64,000 nucleotides of DNA from NCBI RefSeq assembly GCF_002744755.1, contig NZ_KZ319295.1, positions 49,455 through 113,454 on the forward strand. The letters are read 5' to 3'. The stretch comes from Leeuwenhoekiella nanhaiensis (GTDB lineage Bacteria > Bacteroidota > Bacteroidia > Flavobacteriales > Flavobacteriaceae). The translations under genes were made by a program, and so were the position numbers. Below the pieces are notes generated by a model. The model saw nothing but the letters and a program-made list of their open reading frames with translations. It was not told where the DNA came from and did no database searches. Below, piece after piece: positions 43,110 to 52,477 of the stretch. Each line of letters opens with the position of its first letter. Position 1 is the first letter of the stretch.

Positions 43110-44957
43110 TTAAGATTTTAATACGCTAAACTCAATTTCTGAATCTCCAAAAACGGTATGGGTCTCCTTGCTGAAATCTTTAGCTTCAGCCTTATAAATA
43201 TTAGGGACATACTGTTGTGGATTGCGGTCTATAAGCGGAAACCAGGTACTTTGTATCTGTATTTGCAGCTTATGCCCTTTTAAGAACGTATGGTTAATAC
43301 CTTGTAGTGTCAGATTAACAGGAGTTTTTTGATTCGGTTCAAAAGCTTTGGGATCGCTGAAGCTTTCGCGAAAACGCCCGCGCATCACCTCACTGCGCAC
43401 CATCATATGATAGTTGGCCATCTTAAGATACTTCTGAGTTTCGGGATAATCAGGGGCGTCTGACGGATATACGTCGATTACCTTAACAACCCAGTCTGCT
43501 GAAGAACCGGTAGTGGCTACCTGCAGTTTTGCCAGAATCTCGCCGCTTAAAGTCATATCCTCAGTTAAAACCGGAGTTTCAAATATCAAAACATCAGGTC
43601 TTCGGGCGGCAAAGCGCTGATCATCGGTCATGTATTTTCTGGGAGTGAATACCATTTTGATATCTTCGGAATAGGGAACCGGTTTTGACGGATCGCTTAC
43701 AAACGAATTGGCAAAAGCCGGATTGGCCGTTTGCGTCAGCGTTTGGTTTTCGCCTAAAAAGTAACTCACTTTTTCAGTAGTTGCTGCAGGCCATTCGGTA
43801 TAGCTATCCCATTCGCGGGCACCGGTATCGTACATAGAAGCTTCGGGTAGATCTAAATCGCCTTTACCATCATTCTTTAAGAAATGATTGAAAAAGCGGG
43901 TCTCGTAATTCTTCTGAAAATCGTCTGAAATTCCATCTCCAAAATAGACGTTACCAATAGCCTGACGTTCATTGGTACGGCTCCAGTCGCCGTGACTCCA
44001 CGGACCAAAAACCATAATATTGTAATTGTCACCGGTTTCTTCAATCATTCGGTAGGTGTTGAAGGGCCCGTATAAATCTTCGGCATCAAACAAACCACCC
44101 ACTACCATTACCGCAGGTTTGATGTCCTTTAGATGCTGAATGATTCCGCGACTGCGCCAAAACTCATCATAATTAGGATGGTCTTTAATCTGCTGCCAGA
44201 ATACGTTGTCTTCCTTGTAGTATTCATCGAGATTGGTAAGCGGACCTGTATCCAGAAAAAACTGATACTGATCTTCAGAAGGCAACTCGGGAAATTGATA
44301 CCAGGCCTCTGTTGTAGGTTCGGTTTTCATATAACCAAACACCGAAATCGCACGCCAGTAACTTTCTAAAAAGGCTCCGTTGTGGTGAAAATCATCAAAA
44401 AAGAAATCGCCAATACAGGCCTGTGGAGAAGCTGCTTTAAGCGCCGGATGGCCACTCAATAGCGAATAGGTCGCATAAAAACCGGGATACGAAATTCCCC
44501 AGGTTCCCACATTGCCGTTGTTGTTTGCCACATTATTCACCAGCCATTCTATCGTATCGTAGGTATCGCTGGCCTCATCTATCTGATCCCCGGTTTTATT
44601 GGGGATAAAAGCGCGCATATTGTCGTAAACGCCCTCGCTGTTCCAGCGGCCGCGCACATCCTGATGCACAAAAATATTTCCTTCCTCGACCAGATATTTA
44701 TTGGGGCCTATTCGGCCTTTAAAAACATCTTCTCCATAGGGTGCGCAGCTGTATGGCGTACGCATCATCAGGATGGGATATTCCTGAGATTTATCCTTTG
44801 GTGAATATATGGTGGTATGCAGTAGGATACCATCGCGCATTTTTATCCTGACTTCCTGTTTGTCGTAATGTTCTTTTACATATTCGGGAGTTTGGGCAAA
44901 CAGGGATCCTGTTACTAAAAGCAGGCCTAAAGCCAGTAAACATCGCAAATGATTCAT
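43110..44957 (-). CDS. CocE/NonD family alpha/beta hydrolase (X-Pro dipeptidyl-peptidase-like)
   Basis: A 615-residue secreted hydrolase (signal ending SLFAQ, ~22) of the S15/CocE-NonD family. The alpha/beta-hydrolase nucleophile elbow is G-I-S156-Y-P-G, the Asp lies in GGLFDAEDLYGPF and the His in FGPWSHGDW. The C-terminal ~200 residues are the jelly-roll domain typical of the family. Members cleave X-Pro peptides, cocaine esters or cephalosporin esters; a peptide substrate is most likely in the periplasm. An ATG at 44990 exists inside the dsbD end; the ATG at 44957 begins the signal peptide. It is co-transcribed with dsbD and DUF885. Confidence 0.9.
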   Translation of the reverse strand: MNHLRCLLALGLLLVTGSLFAQTPEYVKEHYDKQEVRIKMRDGILLHTTIYSPKDKSQEYPILMMRTPYSCAPYGEDVFKGRIGPNKYLVEEGNIFVHQDVRGRWNSEGVYDNMRAFIPNKTGDQIDEASDTYDTIEWLVNNVANNNGNVGTWGISYPGFYATYSLLSGHPALKAASPQACIGDFFFDDFHHNGAFLESYWRAISVFGYMKTEPTTEAWYQFPELPSEDQYQFFLDTGPLTNLDEYYKEDNVFWQQIKDHPNYDEFWRSRGIIQHLKDIKPAVMVVGGLFDAEDLYGPFNTYRMIEETGDNYNIMVFGPWSHGDWSRTNERQAIGNVYFGDGISDDFQKNYETRFFNHFLKNDGKGDLDLPEASMYDTGAREWDSYTEWPAATTEKVSYFLGENQTLTQTANPAFANSFVSDPSKPVPYSEDIKMVFTPRKYMTDDQRFAARRPDVLIFETPVLTEDMTLSGEILAKLQVATTGSSADWVVKVIDVYPSDAPDYPETQKYLKMANYHMMVRSEVMRGRFRESFSDPKAFEPNQKTPVNLTLQGINHTFLKGHKLQIQIQSTWFPLIDRNPQQYVPNIYKAEAKDFSKETHTVFGDSEIEFSVLKS

Positions 44958-44973
44958 AAATTTTCTATTTAAA

Positions 44974-46986
44974 TTAATTCGTGTAAGCACCTATGCCCTC
45001 TTCAAGCCAGGCTTCAAATTCGTCAACATCGGGGGTGTAACCCACCGGTTTATTCAGTTCGGTTTCGGTATTTGGATCAAGCAACACGTAATACGGCTGC
45101 GCGTTGATCTGGTATTTTCTAATTTGGAAATCACTCCATTTATTGCCTATTGTTTGAATGCGTTTTCCGGTGGTTTCACTAACATACTGTTCGTCTTCTG
45201 GTAATTTTTCCTTCAGATCTACAAAAAGCGAAATCAGCACCACATCCTGTTGCAATTTCCCTAAAATCTGGGGCTCACCCCAAACCCGCTCTTCCATCTT
45301 TCGGCAGTTAACGCAGGCCTTTCCCGTAAAATCGAGTAGTACGGGTTTATTCTCCGCTTTCGCGAAAGCCAAACCGGCTTCATAATCGGTAAAGGTTACA
45401 AGCTGATAAGGTCCTAACTCGGCCTCTTCAGGCAACTCGCCATCGGGAAGGGCTGATCCTCCTTTGGTATACCCCACGCCGTAAGGCGACTCACTGTAAT
45501 TCATAGGTGGCGGAAAGCCGCTGATGAGTTTTAAAGGAGCTCCCCAAAGACCCGGAACTAAATAAATCGTAAACGTCAATGCAAAAAGTCCCAGAAGCAG
45601 TCTTCCGGTTGAAATATGAGGTAATGGTGAATCGTGAGCTGTGGTAAGTTTTCCAAACAAATACAGGCTCAATCCTAGTCCCAGAGCAATCCAGATCGCC
45701 AGAAATACTTCCCTTTCCAGAATATGCGCCTGTAAAACCAAATCGGCATTCGACAGAAATTTAAAAGCCAGCGCCAGTTCCAAAAAGCCTAAAACCACTT
45801 TAACCGAGTTGAGCCATCCGCCGGACTTGGGAAGCGAATTCAACAAACCGGGAAACAGGGCAAATAACGCAAACGGAATCGCAATAGCCAGCGAAAAGCC
45901 CAGCATACCCATAATGGGCGCTAAACCACCCTCTGCGGCAGCCTGAACCAGCAGGGTACCCACTATAGGTCCCGTGCAACTGAAGGAAACGATAGCCAGG
46001 GCCAGTGCCATAAAAAATATACCGATGATTCCGCCGCGATCTGCTTTACGGTCAACGGCATTTGCCCAGGAGTTGGGCAGCATAATCTCAAAAGCACCGA
46101 AAAAAGAAATGGCAAAAACCACCAGCAATACAAAAAAGATCAGGTTAAACCAGACGTTTGTAGATAAGGCATTGAGGGCATCTGCGCCAAAAATCGCGGT
46201 AACGATGGTGCCCAGCAAAACATAGATTACCACGATAAAGATTCCGTATAAAATAGCATTGCGGCGACCAACGGCCAGATTTTTACTTTGCTTGGTAAAA
46301 AAGCTTACCGTCATTGGGATCATCGGGAAGACGCAGGGCGTTAGTAACGCCAGAAAACCCGAAGCAAATGCTACAAAAAACAGCGTCCACAGGTCTTTTT
46401 GCTCTTCCTGTTTAACTACTTTTTCAACCGGCTCAATCTGGTCTACTTCCTTTTCAACTTCGCTGGCGGTGCCAAAAGACTCAAAAGCATTAAAATCGGC
46501 TACCACCGTGCCTTTCTTGTTATCGAGATCAAAAACGATGTATTTCTCCTCGTTGATGCATACTTCATTACACACCTGATAGGTCAGAATGAGTTTGACC
46601 AATTTGATTTTTTCATTGGTAAGCGTGATGTCCTGAGTTATTGTAGCCGTATCAGACCAAAAGGTTTCATCAACCTCAAAAATATCGCTGTACACCACTT
46701 CGGTTTCGCTTTCCTTAGCGGGACCGTCTAATGTAAAATCTTCACCGGCCTTAGGAAACTCGAGCGCTAACGGTATTGGCCCGGCAGGATCGGTAAATTG
46801 GGAGTAGATGTGCCATTCGGGTTCTATCTGCGCTTCCAGAATCAATTGGTAATGCGTGGCATCCTGTTGTTCTACCTCAGCCTTCCAGGTGGCAGGGTTC
46901 TGAGTAGCTGTCCCGGGTACAAAACCCTGAGCCTGTATGGCAAAAACAGAAAAAAATGCTATAAGATACGTGATGTGCTTAATCAT
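44974..46986 (-). CDS. dsbD: Thiol:disulfide interchange protein DsbD
   Basis: A 670-residue membrane electron carrier that moves reducing equivalents from cytosolic thioredoxin to periplasmic partners. Domains in order: signal and N-terminal immunoglobulin-like domain with C139/C143 (VCNEVC), eight membrane helices with the redox cysteines C218 (LTPCVFPMIP) and C337 (SFSCTGP), and a C-terminal thioredoxin domain with C558-V-N-C561. All six redox Cys are present. It overlaps tilS by eight bases at its start and is followed by the exported hydrolase genes, whose folding it could serve. Confidence 0.95.
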   Translation of the reverse strand: MIKHITYLIAFFSVFAIQAQGFVPGTATQNPATWKAEVEQQDATHYQLILEAQIEPEWHIYSQFTDPAGPIPLALEFPKAGEDFTLDGPAKESETEVVYSDIFEVDETFWSDTATITQDITLTNEKIKLVKLILTYQVCNEVCINEEKYIVFDLDNKKGTVVADFNAFESFGTASEVEKEVDQIEPVEKVVKQEEQKDLWTLFFVAFASGFLALLTPCVFPMIPMTVSFFTKQSKNLAVGRRNAILYGIFIVVIYVLLGTIVTAIFGADALNALSTNVWFNLIFFVLLVVFAISFFGAFEIMLPNSWANAVDRKADRGGIIGIFFMALALAIVSFSCTGPIVGTLLVQAAAEGGLAPIMGMLGFSLAIAIPFALFALFPGLLNSLPKSGGWLNSVKVVLGFLELALAFKFLSNADLVLQAHILEREVFLAIWIALGLGLSLYLFGKLTTAHDSPLPHISTGRLLLGLFALTFTIYLVPGLWGAPLKLISGFPPPMNYSESPYGVGYTKGGSALPDGELPEEAELGPYQLVTFTDYEAGLAFAKAENKPVLLDFTGKACVNCRKMEERVWGEPQILGKLQQDVVLISLFVDLKEKLPEDEQYVSETTGKRIQTIGNKWSDFQIRKYQINAQPYYVLLDPNTETELNKPVGYTPDVDEFEAWLEEGIGAYTN

Positions 46987-48295
46987 AATGAGCAGTCAAT
47001 TTTACAAAACGGGTGGTAGCCGGTGTTACTTTATAACGGTCGTCGCTGCGTACATTCACAACCCAGATGATATCATCGCCGGAACACACCACCCAAACGG
47101 CTTCTTTCTGAACCGCAGAGTATTTTAAATCTTTAAATAGTTTACTAAGCTTCTTCTTTTTGCCCTGCATCCCAAAGGGATAAAACGCATCGCCTTCCTG
47201 CCATTTTCGCACGAGAAGCGGATAGTGAAGTAAGCTAGCGTCAAAAATAGCCTCGTTTGGGCTACAATCCTCAAAATTTTCAGGCTTTTGCTGCAACAGC
47301 GTCAAACCGGGCAGAGTTAAGCGGCTGTCTTCAGAATCTAATTTATAAACCTGCTGCGTTTCGGCTTTAAGTTCGGTAAGAATTAAAACATCACGATCCT
47401 TGATCAGCCGGTAATCGCCCGAACTCACATATTTACCGGACTGCGCGTCTAGCAGTGCGTAAATATCATCCCAGGCGGTAAAGCCGAAATCCTTCAGCAA
47501 TTGATACAAAACTGCTTTGGTATGCGGCACTTTCTTCAATTCGGTTATGCTCAGGTCATAACCTTTAAAAGACTGATTTACAATTTTTGAATATAAAAAG
47601 GCTGTGTAATCTTCAAGTAAATCCTGAGTTTCCTGAAGATGCGCCAGGGTGTTTTGAAATCCGTTTAAAAAATTAGCATTGGCATCGGTCAATGCCGGAA
47701 TGGCGTGATGCCGCAGGTGATTGCGCAGGTACTTGTCTGAAGCATTGCTGCTGTCTTCGCGCCAGCTTATGCCCTGCTCTTCCGCATAGGTTTTAATTTG
47801 CTCACGCGAAAAGTTTAAAAGCGGCCGCACTACCCGCCTGTTGGTTTCGGGAATTCCGGTTAGGCCGTCGATGCCCGTTCCCCTGCCCAGATTGATGAGG
47901 AAGGTTTCCAGATCGTCCTGCGCATGATGCGCCGTCAGGATGTATTCAAAGCCGTGCAGGTTGCAGAGCTCTTCAAACCAGGAATAGCGCAGTTCGCGCG
48001 CAGCCATTTGTATGGAAATCTTTTCCGCAGCCGCGAAAGCTTCGGTATCAAACGCCTGACTAAAAACAGGTTTGGAGAAGCCGAAAGCCAACTCCGAGAC
48101 GAAAACCGCATCGGCATCGCTTTCGCTTCCGCGCAGCTTAAAATTGCAATGCGCAAGGGTAAAATCAAGCCCGGTTTCCTGACACAAATGCGCAAGCACC
48201 GCACTGTCCAGACCACCACTAACCGCCACCAAAACGGGTTTGTCTTTCAAAAACGAAAACGTGGAATCAATAAGCGTGGCAAAAGCTTTTTTCAT
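46979..48295 (-). CDS. tilS: tRNA(Ile)-lysidine synthetase
   Basis: A 438-residue N-type ATP pyrophosphatase that converts C34 of the AUA-reading tRNA-Ile to lysidine. The PP-loop is S26-GGLD-S31 in LVAVSGGLDSAVLAH, followed by TLAHCNFKLRGSESDAD and ILTAHHAQDDLETFLINLGRG. The C-terminal TilS domain includes VRKWQEGDAFYPFGMQGKKK. An upstream ATG at 48328 would add 11 residues; the ATG at 48295 is the better start. A minus-strand TATATTTG (48309-48302), an exact -7 box, lies six bases before it, implying a nearly leaderless transcript. First gene of a four-gene operon. Confidence 0.95.
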   Translation of the reverse strand: MKKAFATLIDSTFSFLKDKPVLVAVSGGLDSAVLAHLCQETGLDFTLAHCNFKLRGSESDADAVFVSELAFGFSKPVFSQAFDTEAFAAAEKISIQMAARELRYSWFEELCNLHGFEYILTAHHAQDDLETFLINLGRGTGIDGLTGIPETNRRVVRPLLNFSREQIKTYAEEQGISWREDSSNASDKYLRNHLRHHAIPALTDANANFLNGFQNTLAHLQETQDLLEDYTAFLYSKIVNQSFKGYDLSITELKKVPHTKAVLYQLLKDFGFTAWDDIYALLDAQSGKYVSSGDYRLIKDRDVLILTELKAETQQVYKLDSEDSRLTLPGLTLLQQKPENFEDCSPNEAIFDASLLHYPLLVRKWQEGDAFYPFGMQGKKKKLSKLFKDLKYSAVQKEAVWVVCSGDDIIWVVNVRSDDRYKVTPATTRFVKLTAHYD

Positions 48296-48378
48296 GGACC
48301 CCAAATATACAATTTTAGCCGGGTGCACTTTTATTTAGCAATTGGGATTTATGCGCTCTTAGTCTAAAGTGCTATTTT

Positions 48379-48386
48379 TAGCTTTG
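48379..48386 (+). promoter_or_regulatory. -7 promoter box for the second SulP gene
   Basis: TAGCTTTG matches TAnnTTTG exactly and lies 63 bases upstream of the TTG start. No clear -33 partner was found at the right distance. Confidence 0.4.
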
Positions 48387-48448
48387 TAACTCAGGTTACC
48401 GGTCAACAACCCGGCGTCAGTTAATTTTACAGTCTTAAAAAACAAAAT

Positions 48449-50164
48449 TTGAAAGCTTACTTCCCCATACTCAACTGGCTGCCGCGCTACAAACGCACCT
48501 ATCTTTCCGGCGATATCTCTGCCGGGCTTACGGTAGGTATTATGCTTATTCCACAGGGAATGGCCTATGCGATGATCGCCGGCCTCCCTCCTGTTTACGG
48601 ACTTTACGCTGCCCTGATTCCCCAAATCATCTATGCGATTATGGGAACTTCGCGGCAAATCGCGATTGGTCCGGTTGCGATGGACTCGCTTTTGATCGCT
48701 TCCGGTCTGGGAGCGCTTTCCATCTCGGGGATTGAGAATTACATCGCGATGGCGATTTTCCTATCCTTATTTATTGGAACGATTCAGATTTTACTGGGTT
48801 TCCTGAAAATGGGGTTTCTGGTCAATTTTCTGTCTCGTCCCGTAATCAGCGGCTTTACCTCGGCCGCAGCACTGATCATCGGGATCAGCCAGCTGAAGCA
48901 TTTGCTGGGCATTTCCATAAGCAGTAACAAAACCCTGCCTATTCTGAAACAGACTTTTTCGCAGCTAGACCAGATCAATCCGCTGGCAGTGGTGGTGGGT
49001 CTCAGCGGAATTGGAATTATGCTTCTGCTCAAACGCATACACAGTCAGATTCCCACAGCGATTGTGGTGGTTATACTGGGGATTGCTATGGCATACTTCA
49101 CGCCCATCACCGATTATGGTCTGCAATTGGTGGGTAAAATCCCTGAAGGGCTTCCCGGGTTTAAGGTGCCTGAAATCCCCTGGTCTGAGCTGGGCCAACT
49201 CTTCACCCTGGCGCTGGCTATGGCGCTCATCGCTTTTATGGAAGTGGTTTCCATAGGTAAAGCATTGGAAGAAAAGGTAAAAACCAGCAGGCTTGTTCCA
49301 AATCAGGAGCTTATTGCATTGGGTACCGGCAATATCGTAGGCTCGTTTTTTCAATGCTATCCAACCACGGCGGGATTTAGCCGTACCGCGGTTAATTTTC
49401 AGGCAGGGGCCAAAACTGGCGTGGCGGCATTAATCAGTGCGGCTTTGGTGGGGCTTACCCTACTCTTTCTAACTCCGGTTTTTTACTATTTGCCTAATGC
49501 CATCTTGGCTTCAATTATTATGCTGGCGATCACCAGTCTGATCGATTTAAAATACCCGAAAGAATTGTACAAAAATCAAAAAGATGAGTTCGCCCTACTT
49601 ATCGTAACCTTCTTAATTACACTATTTGTGGGCATTCAGGAAGGAATTATTCTGGGCGTGCTCTTCTCCCTGCTGCTTATGGTGTACCGAACTTCAAAGC
49701 CGCATATGGCAGTTTTGGGGCAGATTAAAGGCACCACCTATTTTAAAAACGTAAACCGTTTTGCAACTGACATTATTGAGCGCAAGGATATTCTGGTGGT
49801 ACGTTTTGATGCCCAGTTATTTTTCGGCAATAAAGATTATTTCTACAGCGAGCTCAATAAGCACATTATGAGCAAGGGGCCTCAGCTAAAAACCGTAATC
49901 ATCAATGCCGAAGCCATCAATTATATCGACAGCAGTGCGATTTATATTCTGAAGCATTTGATTTTAGAGCTTCGCGAAAAAGATATCCTATTGATGATTG
50001 CGGCCGCAACAGGCCCAACACGGGATATTCTCTTTAAAACCGGAGTGACCGAAATGCTGGGTCCTGAAAATCTGTTTGTTCGTGTAGTTGAAGCGGTAGA
50101 GTTTATTGATGGCATTCACCCACGCACTGAGATTGAAGATCGGGTATCGCGGCAGTCATTTTGA
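48449..50164 (+). CDS. SulP (SLC26) family anion transporter with STAS domain
   Basis: A 571-residue SulP transporter, full length for the family. Residues ~18-425 hold the membrane domain (YLSGDISAGLTVGIMLIPQGM, then YAMIAGLPPVYGLYAALIPQ), and ~435-560 are a complete STAS domain with INYIDSSAIYIL, the segment often phosphorylated or nucleotide-binding in STAS proteins. The start is a TTG (48449); no ATG is available before the first membrane helix. The likely substrate is sulfate or bicarbonate but is not determined. It is clearly a different subtype from the shorter SulP at 274-1770. It is divergent from tilS. Confidence 0.92.
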   Translation: MKAYFPILNWLPRYKRTYLSGDISAGLTVGIMLIPQGMAYAMIAGLPPVYGLYAALIPQIIYAIMGTSRQIAIGPVAMDSLLIASGLGALSISGIENYIAMAIFLSLFIGTIQILLGFLKMGFLVNFLSRPVISGFTSAAALIIGISQLKHLLGISISSNKTLPILKQTFSQLDQINPLAVVVGLSGIGIMLLLKRIHSQIPTAIVVVILGIAMAYFTPITDYGLQLVGKIPEGLPGFKVPEIPWSELGQLFTLALAMALIAFMEVVSIGKALEEKVKTSRLVPNQELIALGTGNIVGSFFQCYPTTAGFSRTAVNFQAGAKTGVAALISAALVGLTLLFLTPVFYYLPNAILASIIMLAITSLIDLKYPKELYKNQKDEFALLIVTFLITLFVGIQEGIILGVLFSLLLMVYRTSKPHMAVLGQIKGTTYFKNVNRFATDIIERKDILVVRFDAQLFFGNKDYFYSELNKHIMSKGPQLKTVIINAEAINYIDSSAIYILKHLILELREKDILLMIAAATGPTRDILFKTGVTEMLGPENLFVRVVEAVEFIDGIHPRTEIEDRVSRQSF

Positions 50165-50170
50165 GTTTCA

Positions 50171-50204
<34 letters not shown>

Positions 50205-50270
50205 TTAAGCTGTGAGAAAAAGGTTTAATCGTGTAAAAGTTTAACCGTTGAATCGTAGTATTCAAACACT

Positions 50271-50305
50271 TCTTACCTCTTACCTCTTACCACTCACCTC
50301 TTACG
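50271..50305. repeat. Heptanucleotide tandem repeat (TCTTACC)n
   Basis: Five seven-base units: three perfect TCTTACC, then ACTCACC and TCTTACG. It lies in the same 221-base convergent spacer as the GTTTTCG array and shares its 7-base period. Confidence 0.85.
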
Positions 50306-50385
50306 TTCTATTAAAAGTTTTCTGTTTTCTGATTTTGAAAAAGCTGCCCACTGAGACTGAAAACTGTAAACGGAACTCCGAACTC

Positions 50386-51339
50386 TCAATTAAACTTATA
50401 CGTCCCCGCGACGATGATAAAGCGATGTGGTTTGTTACCTTCGATTTCGCCTTCGGTATAATTCCATTTCATCCCCAGCGTATAGCGTTTGCTGGCAAAA
50501 AAGAGTCCGATATTTCCGTTAAAAATACTGTGATTCACAAGGTCTTGAGGTACTACTTTAACCCCGTTTGCATCGGCCTTTTCTATGGTGGCATTATAGG
50601 CTGAAAAATGCATATTTACCCCGGCTTCAAGGAAAAATTCGGTTTCTCCTCTGCCAAACAAACTTTGCTGTCGGGCAACAGATTGGGAAATGGGCAAAAA
50701 TTTACCGATACGAAAATTAAGTCCGGCTTCAGCAAAATTAAAGATCGTCCCTGCCGAAGCGCGTCCCAGTGCGTAGAGACTAAACCAATCCTGAGTTATT
50801 AAATCCTGAGCATATTCTGCCCGGATATTAATCCCAAAGGTATTGGGAATCTGATTCTCCCAGTTGTCTACAAAAATGTCTTTCGAAAAATACTCGTGTA
50901 TAAAATTCTGAATTTCCCCGGCCTGTACCGCCGGACCCAAAATACCCAGATCAAGCTTAAACTGCACGTAAGACTTTTCAAACGCATAATTGGTCGCAAA
51001 ATCAAAATAACCCCAGCCGGCATAGGGCTGCCTGGTTCGTACAATTTGAAACGTCCTGGCATAATCTGGCGTGTAGGCCTGTACGTGAGCGCCTATCCCG
51101 TGACTGAAGGCTGTTTTCTGTGGAAAAACTTTCGAAAGGAAATTTTCGTTAAAGGGCTTCCAATTGAACGCGGCGTGAATGCCGTAGGTATAATGCCAGT
51201 CTGTACGTGCCCCAAAAACGGTAAAATCATTATCGTGACCCAGTAGGATTTCGTAACGATAACCCGGGGTTTCCTGAGCTTTTATCGCAAAATTCAAAAG
51301 CAGGACCGCAATGAAAAATATCCTTTGGTTAAGGTTCAT
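50386..51339 (-). CDS. LpxR-like outer-membrane lipid A deacylase (DUF2219)
   Basis: A 317-residue outer-membrane beta-barrel protein with a signal peptide ending AIKAQ (~22). The LpxR/DUF2219 features are GHDNDF near the start, TDWHYTYGIHAAF, GIGAHVQAYTPDYARTF and RTRQPYAGWGYFDF; the protein ends in TYKFN, a barrel-type aromatic terminus. LpxR removes the 3'-acyloxyacyl chain of lipid A, so this protein may remodel surface lipid A. The exact catalytic His/Glu set was not verified. It is convergent with the SulP gene and divergent from the lipid-modifying hydroxylase gene. Confidence 0.8.
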   Translation of the reverse strand: MNLNQRIFFIAVLLLNFAIKAQETPGYRYEILLGHDNDFTVFGARTDWHYTYGIHAAFNWKPFNENFLSKVFPQKTAFSHGIGAHVQAYTPDYARTFQIVRTRQPYAGWGYFDFATNYAFEKSYVQFKLDLGILGPAVQAGEIQNFIHEYFSKDIFVDNWENQIPNTFGINIRAEYAQDLITQDWFSLYALGRASAGTIFNFAEAGLNFRIGKFLPISQSVARQQSLFGRGETEFFLEAGVNMHFSAYNATIEKADANGVKVVPQDLVNHSIFNGNIGLFFASKRYTLGMKWNYTEGEIEGNKPHRFIIVAGTYKFN

Positions 51340-51453
51340 TACGGCAATCTAAAATAGGGACACAATAACACATTTCACAAATGCTTCAAAAGCAACATTC
51401 AATTTGTAACGCTAGTTACGTAATTCTTTTGAAATGCTTACGACCTTTGTTTT

Positions 51454-52344
51454 ATGAATGACTACTTAAAAATCATCAGCGATTCGTTTACCGGTTACTT
51501 CAAATATCTGGTTGATGAAATCACCAATCCGGGATGGACCAATTATTTCTACTGGTTGCTGGGGCTTTCGCTATTGGTTTTTACCTTAGAAGTGCTTATT
51601 CCCTGGCGGAAGAAGCAGGCCGTTTTAAGAAAAGGATTTTGGCTTGACGCCTTTTATGTGGTATTCAATTTTTTCCTGTTTTCGCTTATTGGCTACAATG
51701 CGCTTTCAAACGTGGGTGTGGCCCTGTTCAATGATTTTCTGGGTCTTTTTGGCATCACAAATATCGTAGCTATTGAGGTAAACACGCTTCCGGTATGGGC
51801 GCAATTGCTGCTGATGTTTGTGATCGCCGATTTTATACAATGGAATGTGCACCGACTCTTACACCGGGTGCCCTGGTTGTGGAAATTTCACCAGGTGCAT
51901 CACAGCGTGAAGGAAATGGGTTTTGCTGCGCAGTTTCGCTTCCACTTTGTGGAAACTTTAGTCTATAAAAGTATACAATACATTCCGCTGGCGATGATAG
52001 GCTTTGGGATCGAACAGTTTTTTGTGGTGCATATGTTTGCTGTATTTGTGGGGCATCTCAATCACGCCAATCTGGACTGGAGTTACGGCAAACTGGGCTA
52101 TATTTTCAACAATCCGCGAATGCATATCTGGCATCACGCCAAAGAGCTGCCTGCGCAGCATCGTTATGGGATGAATTTTGGTCTTACGCTCAGCATCTGG
52201 GATTACCTATTTAAAACCGCTTATGTTCCGCATAGCGGAAAAGACATCGAAATCGGTTTTCACGGGGATGAGCAGTTTCCGGAAGATTTTGCCGGGCAGG
52301 TTAAATATCCGTTTTCTTCTTCAAGCTCTAATTCTCAGACTTAA
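51454..52344 (+). CDS. Fatty acid hydroxylase / sterol desaturase family protein
   Basis: A 296-residue integral membrane di-iron oxygenase with 4-5 membrane segments. The histidine boxes are HRLLHRVPWLWKFHQVHHS (HxxxH and HxxHH), HLNHANLDW and NNPRMHIWHH. Members hydroxylate or desaturate fatty acids, sterols or carotenoids; in Bacteroidota many are unassigned. The substrate cannot be predicted, though the adjacent lipid A deacylase gene suggests envelope lipid remodelling. The start is the ATG that begins MNDYLKIISDSF, and the gene is monocistronic. Confidence 0.88.
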   Translation: MNDYLKIISDSFTGYFKYLVDEITNPGWTNYFYWLLGLSLLVFTLEVLIPWRKKQAVLRKGFWLDAFYVVFNFFLFSLIGYNALSNVGVALFNDFLGLFGITNIVAIEVNTLPVWAQLLLMFVIADFIQWNVHRLLHRVPWLWKFHQVHHSVKEMGFAAQFRFHFVETLVYKSIQYIPLAMIGFGIEQFFVVHMFAVFVGHLNHANLDWSYGKLGYIFNNPRMHIWHHAKELPAQHRYGMNFGLTLSIWDYLFKTAYVPHSGKDIEIGFHGDEQFPEDFAGQVKYPFSSSSSNSQT

Positions 52345-52477
52345 GAGCCCACTTTAGACTAGTTACTATTTTAACCATAATCAGTTTTATTTTATCCAGT
52401 TTCATTACAAACTGTATTAAAACGCTTCAGTATTAGTATTTTTTTAAGAACTTTAGTATAACTAAACAAAATATCTT

